64,000 nucleotides of DNA from Amphiura filiformis (Eukaryota; Echinodermata; Ophiuroidea; Amphilepidida; Amphiuridae): positions 7,956,038 through 8,020,037 of the forward strand of contig NC_092637.1 of assembly GCF_039555335.1 (NCBI RefSeq). Reading direction: 5' to 3'. Position numbers and translations under genes: made by a program. The notes under the pieces were generated by a model. The model was not told where the DNA came from. It did not search any database and was given only the letters and a program-made list of their open reading frames with translations. Positions 33,903 to 45,023 of this stretch are shown here, one piece after another. Every line of letters begins with the position of its first letter. Within the stretch, counting starts at the first letter, position 1.

Positions 33903-34133
33903 ACTGGATTTCTGAAGATGATGTAAATATAATAGTGTCATCATCAACTTTGAGAATGCTCTATCTGTCACTGTAGATAAACATGCTCCTGTTAAGAAAA
34001 CCCGTAGCAGTCGTATTCATCAACCATGGTATAACAACGAGATCCATGAGGCAAGGAGAGTCCGCCGTAGGTATGAGAAACAGTGGCGGAAAACATGTCT
34101 TGAAGCGGAAAAGCAGTCCTCCGTTTGGATCTT

Positions 34134-34230
34134 AGCAGTGGCGTAACTAGGGTTGGTATCGCCCGGGGCAAGAAACAAAATTTGCGCCCTACACCCCCCT
34201 CCCGAGAATATTGTAAAAGGAAACGCACCC
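34134..34230. mobile_element. one end of an hAT-like CAGTGGCGTAACTAGG element
   Basis: CAGTGGCGTAACTAGGGTTG followed by GCCCGGGGCAAG and GCGCCCTACACCCCC is a typical terminal sequence of a dispersed hAT-like family. The LINE coding sequence stops here. The matching end CCTAGTTACGCCACTG was not found in the window. Confidence 0.5.
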
Positions 34231-37200
34231 ACCATCCTTTTAAGGGTAAAATATAAAAGCAGCGAAGACTGGTTTCTAAAAGCGCAGATTTATGCGAACA
34301 GAAATACTGCCACCATCAGGGTAAGTTGGTGTGGCAGAACACACCGAGGTATCCGTCAAAGGAATCCTGGTCAGGCTTATATAAACACAATAAACAATGA
34401 ATATTATTATTTGTTAACAAGTTTTATTAAAGTTCTTACTCTACAAAATGCATCTTAATCTACTACATGAACAACATCAGTTATGTCACTAATGGCTTAC
34501 CATACCTGACTGGAAGAAATGGTTTGATTTTACAATGCACAGCTGTTTAATTAAACAATTAGCAACAGTGTGTTTTTATCTGCTGTTATGACGCAAATGA
34601 CTTACCATACTTTGTATTATGACCCAAATGGCCTGCCATACTTTGTTGTTTAACACCTTACATCACTTTACATAAAGTTTCACAATTAACATTACAAAGA
34701 ATACTTTTTATTTGAGTTTCATCAAAGCATCCTACACATGTAAATACATAAACAAAGGTCACTGCACTATTAACTTCATGCACAAACTATTTGAAATACC
34801 AAACCTCACAATTGATTTTTATCTTACTCTTATACCCAATATACAACTGTACTCCTCGTTTCCCAATATTCTCGCACCTTTCCTTTAATAATTTTACCCG
34901 CAACACCTGGGCCTAAACTATTTTAATGGTCTCACCCGGAAGTTGGCAAAATGCGTGGGTCGAACCATGTTTAATGTCACACCTGAAAGTTAATTAAAAC
35001 ACGTAGGTTGAATCATTTTTAATGGTCACATGACCCGAAAGTTTACCGAACACATGAATCAAACCAATTTTCATTATTAAATCCGTACCCGCGATAACTG
35101 TTTTAATCCACAATCCCATGCAGTACATTTACATTACGACTCTTTCACGTACATGTAAAATCTTTTAATACCACACAATCCATTACGACTCTAACACTGT
35201 ACACAATGTTAACTAGCAATTTGAGCGCCTCAAACCTTCGCGTCTTTAAACTCTCACTAAAGCTCTCTCACAACTCGCCTAATCTGCAACTCCTAAATGC
35301 ATAAACCACAAAAGCGCAATTGCCAACATTAATATTACATTTTACAATTATTTCACACAAATGACGTTATGAATGCACACTGTAAGCATTATCTTTGAAA
35401 CCATATTACGCCTACACACTGAACACATGTTTAACGAATGTCCTCATGGAAATCTATGTTGCGCACAACCTTTGGGTGTTGATGCTGGGAGCCACATCAA
35501 CACATTCTGCACCACTGCGCAGATTTCCACTTGAAAGACAATCTTTTTATATAAAACAAGCTTTTTATACACACTTGTACAATATTTCAACAATGGCTGC
35601 ATCATTCATCACATTTTTAATGATCTATTTTTGTCACACACCAATCATCAATTTCAATGCTAATTTTGTCAACAATGGCTTGCCATGACCAAGTTATAAA
35701 TACACAATTGTATTTACCAGTGTTTTGCCAAAGTACACAACATATTTTGTTACTTCTACAAAAGTTATTTACAAAGCATGAATACACATTTTTATCAAAA
35801 CATTTTTATAGGCCTACAAATCTTGAATCAAATGATACACTAATATACCTCTACACAAAGCATTTAGCCAAACCCAAAATATGATTACGCAATCAGCATG
35901 CACAAATTTGGTAAATTTTGCAACTACATGTTATTTAAAGTCACACATTATTTTAACCTGGCCTACTTTTTCGCAAAGTGCACAATATCTGAACCATGCT
36001 CACAATCGCAATTATGACGCTTTTGGCGCACCATACTTTAGCTATAAAATGTCAATCAACATAATGAAATAGCTTCAAATATTTATTTACACAAAGTTTG
36101 ACTTTCTGTACACAAAACGTCATGACAATTTCTAATCATCTGTGCTGCTTGTTCTGCAAAAACATGATATTTTAACCCAATTTACTTTCCACAAGGTTTT
36201 GACCCAATCCCTGCCAAACAATGACCTGAACTTGAACTCTGACCCAATTTCAGATATTTTTACTCTCAAAACAATGTTCAAAACAAATACAACCCAAATC
36301 ATTGCACAAAACACATCCCAATTTGGCAAACATTTTGTTTTACTCATCCCCCCTCAAGAAGCACAAAGTGTTTGTTTACATTTAAATATGCAAATCAAAA
36401 TCATAAACTCACATTAAAAATATACACACAATGTCCATGATGTCGTCGCCTATCGATCTTGCTTGTCTGTCGTTCTCACGAAGTGCACTGAATTAAAATC
36501 CGACATTTTGCTGGCCAGCTTTTTAATTGCGAAATGTCCATTGCAGAAATACATGCGATGGAAGAAAACGGCGTCTTCGCTAAATCACTTGAAAATATCA
36601 TGTCCATTGCGTGCGTCATGAGCTGCCAAAACTCCATTGAAGATATAACTCCAATCCAGGCGATAATATCCACTCAAATAATGCGAATCTTTCTGCATTT
36701 CTCAGCATACTACGAAGTAAAATGTCGTCACAATTAAAATTCGTCAACTTGGTAAATTTGTATCGTCCATTCGCCGCTGTCAATTTACTTGGTCTTTTCC
36801 AATTCCACACGAAAATATTGCCAGTAATTTCCATCTCTTCTAAACTCTCGTCTTTCTTTCAGAAAAGCACACAAAGGTAAATATATCGTCGAAATTGTCT
36901 TTATCTTGGTCGTCCTCCACTCCCCTGTCCATCACGTCACACGGTCTGCACTCAGTCGGTCGGTCTCTCGGTCTAGTCTGACAAGTTTCTCAAATCGCGC
37001 ACCTCAAGACCCACGCCAAAGTTTGGATCAGCTGACTTTTAACCAATCAGCGCGCTCTATTGCTAAATCTTCACAAAGGCGATGCCACTTCCTGTACAAC
37101 AGCTTACAACGTTACCAGTACGCGCTGAATACAATGCAGAACTTCTAAAAATAACTGAAGTACCGTACACGAGCAGGAGTTGTATACAACAGAAATACCT

Positions 37201-37440
37201 TGATGTAGCCGCAAAACACGTGATTATTTGGCTTGCAAAATAATGGAAAAACAAGCTATTTATAGGGGGAAATCCCGTTACAATATCTTAGACGCGGGCA
37301 ATTCTTGAAACAATTGCGCGCAGAGCGCGGGAAATTTTGGAAAAATAAGGCCTACCACTAATTAAGTTTGGTTACTAGAAGTTGAATATCGGTCTTGTTC
37401 TTTCAATTGATTTTGTGCCGAAATCTGAACCCTGTAGCTA
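34231..37440. other. long gene-poor stretch, possibly the body of an unidentified element
   Basis: AT-rich sequence with recurring words (CTTACCATAC, GCCATACTTTG, ACACAAA) but no convincing coding frame on either strand. The last 500 bases (about 36430-37110) are richer in CpG. Bases beyond 37300 return to ordinary AT-rich sequence. The function of this block is unknown. Confidence 0.4.
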
Positions 37441-37449
37441 CTTTATTTG

Positions 37450-37920
37450 CTGAGAAACGGCCGGCCTTTTGTTTTAACATTTGGACCACTGGGGTCCCTA
37501 GCCTTGTATATCTGGGGACAAAATAAGCAAAAGGCATATCTACATCTTAGGGCCCATACATAATGAGCCCTATAGTGATCTTGTATTTTTAGAGCTAGGC
37601 TTGTCAATCTTTTGCACCATATTTTAACATTTGGGCCCCTGGGGCCCATAATATATAACATATAGGGCTCTTGTATAGGCCTATTTGTAAATATACTCCT
37701 AGGGCTATCAGTGTACCAACTCAGGGCCCTGAGGCTGCTTCATTTGATGAGAATTGGCGTGCTTTGTATTTTCACATTTGGGCCCCTGGGGCCCGTGACC
37801 TTTAACCTCTGGGGGGCAAAAGGCACATCTGAAGGGTAGTGTTCATAAGTGTACCACATATGGCCCCAGGGCATTTGTAGTTTTAGCGCTAGCCTTGACA
37901 GAATGATGTGTTTGATGGAG
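37450..37920. repeat. three diverged tandem copies of a GGGCCCCTGGGGCCC-containing unit
   Basis: Each copy has TTT(T)AACATTTGG(A/G)CC(A/C)CTGGGG, then GGGG(A/G)CAAA(A)...GCAAAAGGCA, then AGAGCTAGGCTTG(T/A)CA. Copy starts are near 37470, 37615 and 37765. The open frames on the minus strand with GPRGPNVK arise from the repeat. Confidence 0.75.
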
Positions 37921-38244
37921 GAGGAGGAGGAGGGGGTGAAGTAGAAACTACAGGATAACAATATACCCTGCATGCTCTGCATGCGGGTATAATTAGCTAG
38001 AATACACTAAAATAAAGTACTATATACAGTCTCTAGGCAGTTTAAGCAGAAATAAAAATTATTATTATAAGCATACAAATGTAAGAACATGAAAAAAAGA
38101 CATGAAAACGCATACTGCAGTTACTGTCCGTTTTCCTATACACAATACACAGTGCTCTCACCATTGACGCGTGACCTCTACAAATAGCTTACGTTAGAAG
38201 TATATTGCATTTGCCTAGTTAACATCACTGTGTGAAAAATAACC

Positions 38245-38610
38245 GGCCAATATTTTAACTATTCTCCAAACTTCTAGCAAATATATTTCTCTAACATGAC
38301 CTAAAATTACAGCTAGGTTAGATGTTCAGAAGGGGTCGCACTTTCGTAGAATAATATATGAGTGAGGGCAAAGCATAGCTAGCTCATAGCTAGCCAACTC
38401 CCCGTGTTAATTGAATGGAGATTTGACCGAAAATATTGAGCTATATTGGTAACGGACCGCTCCGTTCTGAAGGATGCCACAAAAAAACGGTACAAGCTAC
38501 ATTTAAACTATTCTATGAAATTCTAGAAAATATAGTTTTGTAACATGTCCTAAATTTTTAGCTAATTTAGGTGTTTGGAGAGGGTCGCACTTTTGTGTTT
38601 TAGGAAGGAT
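38245..38610. repeat. pair of direct repeats, ~95 bp, 260 bp apart
   Basis: AACTATTCTCCAAACTTCTA...CTAACATGACCTAAAATT...GGGTCGCACTTTCGT (38257-38347) recurs as AACTATTCTATGAAATTCTA...GTAACATGTCCTAAATTT...GGGTCGCACTTTTGT (38508-38598). Diverged tandem duplication, no coding. Confidence 0.75.
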
Positions 38611-39816
38611 ATGTAAACGACAGATAACACCAAAAATATGAAGAAATTATTTCCAAACCGTGTTAAGTCAACAATCATTATGTTGCTCATTTTCAAGAAT
38701 GCTGGTTAACAAAAAGCAGGCCATTGTCTCATTTCGTGAACAAAGCCCCACATACCATTGTTTCCTTCCGTTTCCTTATAATCGGTTACCCAACTGAAGC
38801 TATAATACCAGCTTTATTGCGATATCGCACATGTAAAAACAGACACATGTGCACAACCAGAGAAGATCCGATTTAATCAGTTGAGCTGTTTCAATGAGTG
38901 TTATCTTGGTTTAATAGCTTTTAATGGGGTTTAAGTCCTGCAAAGGTCGAGATGAATTCTACTGTAGACATGACTGCATCATGGATTTATAAAAACACAC
39001 TGTAGACACAATCCACCGATTTACCCCACACCTTCTGCTTCTGCTTTGATATTCCTCAACGCTACATATTTTGTAACCAGACGAGGAGAACTCTGGAACC
39101 TAGAGTTAATGAGTGTATTTTTGAAGTACAGTCAACAGTACCGGATGATCCCCTGCTTTTTCGAATAGCTTGTGACGTTCCCGTTCTTTAACGTGCACAC
39201 TACATTAATGTGAGAAAAATATGCATGTACACGGGACCGACAGCTTAAAGTGCCCTCCGAAGCACTAAGCAAGTAGAGTGAAGTGTCTTGCTCAAGGACA
39301 CAAAGAGCCAGCCGAGCTCGGGTGGATACACCCCCTCTCATACACATCCCACATACCATCCATAAATATATATAACCACCCACCCCAACATACACACACC
39401 TCTACACCTCGAGATGTAACGAGTTAGGTCATTTCATGGTCGAGTCGAGTCATTTCTAGCAATAGTTCGAGTCGAGTCAAATGACTCGAATCACTGTACA
39501 ATCGCTATGGGGAAAATGTCAAGATCCGAGTCGAGTGATTAAATTTTTGAAAAGTCGAGTCTCCAGTCATGACTAGTTACAAGTCTAACTACACCTGATA
39601 ATTGATATTGGTTAATAACAATTTTGACTTTTATCCGAATAACCTGTTCAGTGATCCATTTCATAGAGTGGTGCAATATATAGAAATATATAGCATTGTT
39701 CGCTCTTTGTCAACTGAAATTCAGATCGTATGATACATTTGTACATGTGCACGACGTTTGCATTTTTGCAACTACGTAGTCTTCCATTGGCCCGTGCAGT
39801 AAGCAAAGGTAAGCTT
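38611..39816. other. intergenic with two dispersed-repeat motifs
   Basis: Near 39275-39325 the words AAGTGTCTTGCTCAAGGACA and CCAGCCGAGCTCGGGTGGAT resemble a motif shared by many deuterostome SINE/LINE tails (weak, from memory of the pattern only). At 39412-39590, TCGAGTCGAGTCATTT occurs several times in both orientations, suggesting a decayed inverted-repeat element. No gene. Confidence 0.35.
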
Positions 39817-39818
39817 AT

Positions 39819-40022
39819 ACCGTAAAAAATCGCCTATGGGGCCAATTGACATTTTAGGCACAAGCTTAAAGTGATCTCCCGTAAAATTCACACCAACAAA
39901 TAAGGGCACGGAACCTTAATTCTTGTTGGAATTTCAGAGGAGGGAGCTCTCTATTTGCACATGCAATGTACGCTAAGCCAAAGGAGCCCAAGTGCGCCAT
40001 TAGGCGCATCTTTACGGCAACA
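39819..40022. mobile_element. TA-flanked CCGTAAA MITE, copy 1
   Basis: Begins TACCGTAAAAAATCGCC, ends GCATCTTTACGGCA, with internal TTGTTGGAATTTCAGAGG and CAAAGGAGCCCAAGTGCGCC. The reverse complement matches the element at 45126-45349 throughout, so the two are copies of one family. Confidence 0.8.
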
Positions 40023-40221
40023 TATTTGCATTTGCATGTTTGTTTCACACATCAAAAAGTGAAAATAAGGTCAATGGTATTACCCTTACCGCGTTTACCC
40101 TCCTTCTACTTAGACAAATAACTACGTGATAAATAGTAATTAAATGAATACTCTAATACAGTTCTTGATCCAAGATCCGGCAATGTTCAAGATTGTATAC
40201 TCAAGGGAAACCCCTTCACAG
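40023..40221. other. intergenic, nothing recognised
   Basis: No supported feature. Confidence 0.3.
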
Positions 40222-41060
40222 AGTTCCCTCTTAGAACTTCATTCAGCTTATCTAGATAATTTCCTATACAGGCTTTATATATCATTTCGTATCATTCTAG
40301 AATAATCTTAGCTATTTATGGCATATTACAGCATTTAATCATCCCATATGTGGCACATTACATTATTTCTTAAAATAGATCATTATACATCACCGCAAGC
40401 CAATCAGACTCATGACTCTGTATACATCAGTTCTAAAAATAGCACATTGTTAATGTTCAAGATCATGTATACCCAAGGGAAACCCCTGGTCTTCCACAGT
40501 CTCAGTCCAAAGTCCGGATGACTATGTTTTCACTATCCTAGCTGCTACGTTAGCGTCTTCCAAATTGTCTTCTATGTTGACCGTAAACTCCTCTCTCGGG
40601 AGATCTCTTGAGCAAGTTTTCTGCTCCACTTGACAGACAGATAACAGACTATGGAGACTATTTCAGTCTGCCGCTTCTTTGAGTCGACAGCTCAATCAAG
40701 CACTATTGGCTTTACTACAGCCTTTGGTGTATGTATTTTCTTTTCTCCAAAACAAGAACCGAGAACCGAAGTTTGAAGACTTCAATTATGGTAATTTTTG
40801 TACCAATACTGGCCTACATAAATTTTACAGAGTTCCTCTTAGAATTTCTTACAGCTTCTCTAGATTATTTCCTATCCAGGCTTTATATATCATTTCTTAT
40901 CATGCTAGAATAATCTTAGCTATTTATGGCATATTACAGCATTTAATCATCCCATATGTGGCACATTACATTATTTCTTAAAATAGATCATTACATCACG
41001 ACAAGCCAATCAGACTCATTACTCTGTATACATCAGTTCTAAAAATAGCACATTACCTCA
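40222..41060. repeat. two direct repeats of ~230 bp
   Basis: GCTTTATATATCATTTC, AATAATCTTAGCTATTTATG, GCATATTACAGCATTTAATC and AGCCAATCAGACTCAT...TCTGTATACATCAGTTC occur in the same order at about 40222-40453 and 40833-41055. AAGGGAAACCCCT also repeats (40200 and 40480). This could be a tandem duplication of a longer element or a solo repeat; no coding sequence between them. Confidence 0.8.
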
Positions 41061-41740
41061 ACACAACCCAATCACCATCATTTACCTGTGTATTGTGATG
41101 TACCATGATTATTGGCATAGCCCCAGCACTTGCTACTGTGGTAATCATGACCATTCTATTCGATTCCCTTATGTTCCAGATACTTCTACACATTACTAAA
41201 TATGGATTTCTTGTTCAATTTAATCATTAGAATTCCAGAATATTCCCTTTTACAAACAAATGGAAATAAATATCAAAACAAGTGAAAACTAATGTCTGAT
41301 AACAAAATAATTAGCTTTTAATATTATGTCAATATCACTAAATAGATTCATCAGGTTTGTTGGTAAACATTCTAAATGATTTCATTTGAACAAAACCAAA
41401 AAGTAACTCACTATTGACGAGGGTGTTTTATCAGACAGGAGAAGATCATACACGTGACTAAAGAAGGAAGTCTAACACCAAGAAAGACAGTACAAATCAG
41501 ACAAAGGGACTTGTTGTGATCCCGTACGTAGGGGGATTCGCAGAGAAACCAATCGAATCTTCAGAAAGCACGGTATAGCGACAGCCATGAAACCGAACAC
41601 CACTCTCCGTAAAATGCTAGTGCATCCAAAAGACAAAGTTGACCCACTCAGCACCACCGATTGCGTATAATGAGATTCCATGCACTAACTGTAAACACTC
41701 CAACGTCGGGGAGACGGGCCGCAAATTTGAAACTAACTGA

Positions 41741-42103
41741 ATGAGCACCAAAAAGAAACGGCTAGGATGTCAAAGACCAAAACCAACTATACCCGACAAT
41801 CTCGCAATTCCGCGCAAGCAATCAGCGAGTGAACAGTCTAAGTGCGCCATTGCGGACCATGTGGACCAGCAAGACCATGTCATCAATTGGGACAATGCTA
41901 AGATCTTGTGCAAAAAGTGCGATGCAAATACAAGTAGAATCAAAGAATCCATTTGGATCAGGAGAAGAGGCCCGAACGTCATGAACAGAGACGAGGTGGC
42001 CCACTTCCTTAGTCACGTGTATGATCCTCTCCTGGCTGATAAAACACCCTCGTCGGCCGGGATACGTCCAACCGGAAGTAAGGATCAACAACCATCATTC
42101 TGA
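41741..42103 (+). pseudogene. Penelope-like GIY-YIG endonuclease C-terminal fragment
   Basis: Open for 120 codons from ATG 41741 to TGA 42101-42103. Key words: [37 protein letters not shown]. The family contains SAL.EH....H.I.W ... R..KE.I.I......NRD.....L...Y..LL, all partly visible. Upstream frames carry the RT end and the CTNC..SNVGETGR motif but are broken by stops (41669 region, 41738), so the copy is dead. Confidence 0.85.
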
Positions 42104-42143
42104 TGATGCATACCGACCATGATAGGCGAAACCGTCAATAGTG
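42093..42143 (+). ncRNA. hammerhead-ribozyme-like motif at Penelope 3' end
   Basis: Core CTGATGA at 42100-42106, an imperfect stem II (GCATACC against GATAGGC), CGAAAC at 42127-42132, then GTC at 42134-42136. Stem I can form between CATCATT (42093-42099) and AATAGTG (42137-42143). Order and conserved bases fit a type I hammerhead (CUGANGA, GAAA, UH) of the minimal kind reported in Penelope-like elements. The stem III equivalent is extremely short. The ORF stop TGA lies inside the core. Confidence 0.6.
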
Positions 42144-42302
42144 AGTTACTTTTTGGTTTTGTTCAAATGAATTCATTTATAATTATGTCAATATTTTTTG
42201 GGTGGGGGGTACATAACAATAATACATAACTAAGGCTAACTTTCAGGCCTTTTTGGTCTTCCAGCCTTTTCCTCCATATGTATCGTGTTTGTATTTTTTT
42301 GA

Positions 42303-42360
42303 TGTAATGTAATGTAATGTAATGTAATGTAATATAATGTAATGTAATGATTTTTATGGA
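42303..42360. repeat. (TGTAA)n microsatellite
   Basis: About ten copies of TGTAA with one ATATAA variant. Confidence 0.95.
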
Positions 42361-42868
42361 AATAAATATGAATGAATGATCATAATAAAGAATAATGATA
42401 ATACATGTACAATAATAAGTGAAGAACTTACAGTTAAAGCCTGGAAAGCATCAATTTTGGAAAATGCGATTATTTTTGACTAAAAGAATTGTTTTTGGAA
42501 ATTAAACAACTATGGGAGGGTTGAAAAACGATTCTTCTATTCACAGAATTTTGAATTTTTCAAATCAAAAAAATGTATGTCAAGTTTTACAAAGAGAAAA
42601 GTTTAAAATGTTTTTTTTTTGGGGGGGGGGTGAACTCTGTATGGAGTTGTATGTATATGTAATTTGAAATGATTAAACTTCGTACTACTGAAAAAGCGCA
42701 CATTTTGTAACATGAATACTTAATTTACTGCTATATAAGGGTAAATGCTACTAATAATAACGCACGCATCACCTAATAAATAATGTTAGCTTCACATAAA
42801 TTATACTGATTTTATTGTGGTATTATAAAAGGGTATAATTCTGGTATACCATGCGCACATGTGTTTTA

Positions 42869-43000
42869 GGGTTAGGATTAGGGTTAGGGCTAGGGTTAGG
42901 TTAGGGTTAGGATTAGGGTTATGGATACAATTAGTGTTGGTTAGGATTAGGGTTAGGGTTACAATTAGGGTGGGTTAGGATTATGGTTAGGGTTACACGC
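42869..43000. repeat. degenerate interstitial telomere-like (TTAGGG)n
   Basis: AGGGTTAGGATTAGGGTTAG and variants continue for about 130 bases with interruptions such as ATGGATACAATTAGTG. TTAGGG is the usual metazoan telomere repeat. Confidence 0.85.
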
Positions 43001-43144
43001 AGGGTATTCCAGAATTATTCCAGAAAAACAAGAGCAGAAAAAGAAAGGTTATATGGTTTAATCCGTCATATAATAAGAACATTAAAACAAATGTAGGAGG
43101 TACCTTCGTACGCCTGATAGATAAGCATTTACCAAGAGAGAGTA

Positions 43145-43836
43145 CCCAGCAAACACAAAAACGTTTTAAAAACGTTTTAAATAGGTTATATTTTGGATTT
43201 TGGTTTAGGTAAAAACGTTTTAATAACATTAAAATGTTGGGTTATATAAAGGTGAAGATAACGTTTTAAAACGTTTTGTATGAAAACACACTACAACAAT
43301 ATTTTTAAATGTTTTCAAACAATGTTATTGTAAACTATTTTTGCAAACATTTTTGCCAAATATTGTGTCAATACTTAAATAACATTATGTTAAAATATTT
43401 GAACCCAGCAAACACAGAAATGTTCTTAAAATGTTCTTTTCAAAACCTTTTAATAACATTTAAATGTCGGGTTATATAAAGGTCATGAAAACGTTTCTAA
43501 AACGTTACTGAAAATATTTTGGGCAAACATTTTTCGCAAAATATTTTTCAACTCCCCAAAATAACATTCTGTTTAGAATGTTTTGTATCAAGTTTTCAAG
43601 AATGTTTTTGGAATGTTATTAAAACGTTTTTATACCCTTTATATAACCCGACATTTAAACGTTTTCTGTAAAACATTTTTGTTTGCTGAGCAGTAGATTA
43701 TCAAAAATGTTTTTAAGGTTATGAAAACGTTTTATACTCTTAATATACCCTTTATATAACCCGACATTTAAACGTTTTCTGATAACCTTTTATAACCTTT
43801 TGCGAATGATGTCGAAAACGTTTTGTGTTTGCTGGG
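43145..43836. mobile_element. CCCAGCAAACAC element, copy 1
   Basis: Ends CCCAGCAAACACAAAAACG and CGTTTTGTGTTTGCTGGG, flanked by TA (43143-43144, 43837-43838). Inside, AACGTTTT and GGGTTATATAAAGG / CCCGACATTTAAACG recur in both orientations, so nearly the whole 690 bp can fold. No coding sequence. Copy 2, in the opposite orientation, is at 63102-63792. Confidence 0.9.
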
Positions 43837-43838
43837 TA

Positions 43839-45014
43839 AGCTGTTTAAAATATTCAACAAGAACAGTGTCAAAGTAAGCTATTATAGTTGTATTAGAAAT
43901 ATATATAGGCGCGATCATGAAATCCCGCAACCTGTAAATACCAAACGTAACGCCAGTAAGCCACCCGAAAAGGAGGGTATGCAATGCAACCAGGTAGAGG
44001 GCAAAGCAGCACAGTAAACTCACTTCAGAAGAACCAAAGACATACCAAACAGCTAAGAAGAAAAAACAACAAATATTTGGACGAATAAATCTTGAACAAC
44101 AGTGAAACGTATGGGGTACTTTCCGTTAGACAAACGATCAAGAACTTCAATATGTGTTCTAGAACAAATAGGTCAAAATCAATCAATCAAAATTTAGCCT
44201 TATTTGGTCAAAACAATTTTTAAACACAAACAAACAAACAAAACTCGCATTAACTTCTATAGTGTGTTAACAATTATAGGCATATGTTTGTGTGTGATGT
44301 TATCAAGAAACTTTTTCACATCACATGTGTTTTATATTTGCATTCATATTCCTTTTTACTAATTTCTAAATAATATATTTACTTTTATACATGAATAATT
44401 AAGAAGTTTAGAATGTTTGGATTAGTCATAATTGAGTTTAAGATTGCCATTTTGTCTTCTTAAAGCGGAATCAATACATCTGGAAATGTACCATGTTTAA
44501 ATCCATTTAATCCAGTAACATTATTTTTATGAGGACAGATTTGTGACATTCACCCACATATTATATGCAGCAAAATAGCCACAATTTCAAACCAGATTAT
44601 TGTACAGAAATATTTGACAGGAGGGTTTTCTGCAAAGTTGAAGCTGAAATAATGTTGTACATTTGAAATAACGTCCACTTCATATTTTGGGGAGGGGTAA
44701 TAAATACATGAATAGATTTTATCTTTATACAAGAAATAAAGACATATAATTACTGGCAAATTGAAAACGCTCGAACATCAGTATGAAAAACATGCAAAAC
44801 ACAAGACCCTAACCTTAAGCCACCTCGGTCGCTGTGTAATCCCTATGACGTTAGGGGATGTCATTTTCTTCGGAAGGGGGAGGGAGTCATGAATATGATT
44901 CCGTAGTGGTGAAAGGTGACCTGAAGTACGCCAGTATGACGGGCAATGTTTGTACTTTTTGCCGATATTTCTTAGTCTGCTAACTACTAAATTACAATTA
45001 TAATTAAATTGTAA
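43839..45014. other. intergenic, nothing recognised
   Basis: AT-rich, no coding frame or repeat that can be supported. Confidence 0.4.
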
Positions 45015-45023
45015 TCAATTGAA

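Larger units (their letters stand above)
31144..34130 (+). pseudogene. CR1/L2-like LINE, endonuclease domain and linker, split by two insertions
   Basis: Part 1 (31150-31498) encodes DALFLTETWLSVDSDHTVIG, then GYDFINVPRPNANHGGIGIL and FVAVYRPTPS: apurinic-endonuclease motifs (TETWL, G.G.., YRPP-like). Part 2 (32903-33266) continues YVGDFNIHVNKP, GPTHRDGNTLDL and SDDHIIYCKL (motifs GDFN, T...G..LD, SDH). Part 3 (33903-34130) gives VDKHAPVKKTRSSRIHQPWY and NNEIHEARRVRRRYEKQWRK, the linker before RT in CR1/L2 elements. RT itself is not found. Insertions: 31503-32901 and 33267-33902. Confidence 0.85.
41376..42180 (+). mobile_element. Penelope-like element, 3' part, with inverted left arm and hammerhead-like 3' end
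   Basis: A truncated, frameshifted copy. Coding traces run 41516-42103: KPNTTLRKMLVHPKDKVDPL, then EIPCTNCKHSNVGETGRKFE, then [31 protein letters not shown] and MNRDEVAHFLSHVYDPLL, which is the end of a Penelope reverse transcriptase followed by the GIY-YIG-like endonuclease (CxxC then Y/N-V-GETGR, and the NRD motif). The left arm 41376-41475 is an inverted copy of the 3' end (42027-42175), a common arrangement for Penelope insertions. Confidence 0.85.

Noticed and set aside
37443..37982. Minus-strand frames with GPRGPNVK repeats resembling collagen-like sequence
   Set aside because: Produced by three copies of a GGGCCCCTGGGG tandem unit; no Gly-X-Y periodicity.
42055..42136. Possible second short exon in the Penelope 3' end
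   Set aside because: Splice sites absent; the segment is better explained by the hammerhead-like motif and the deletion in the inverted arm.
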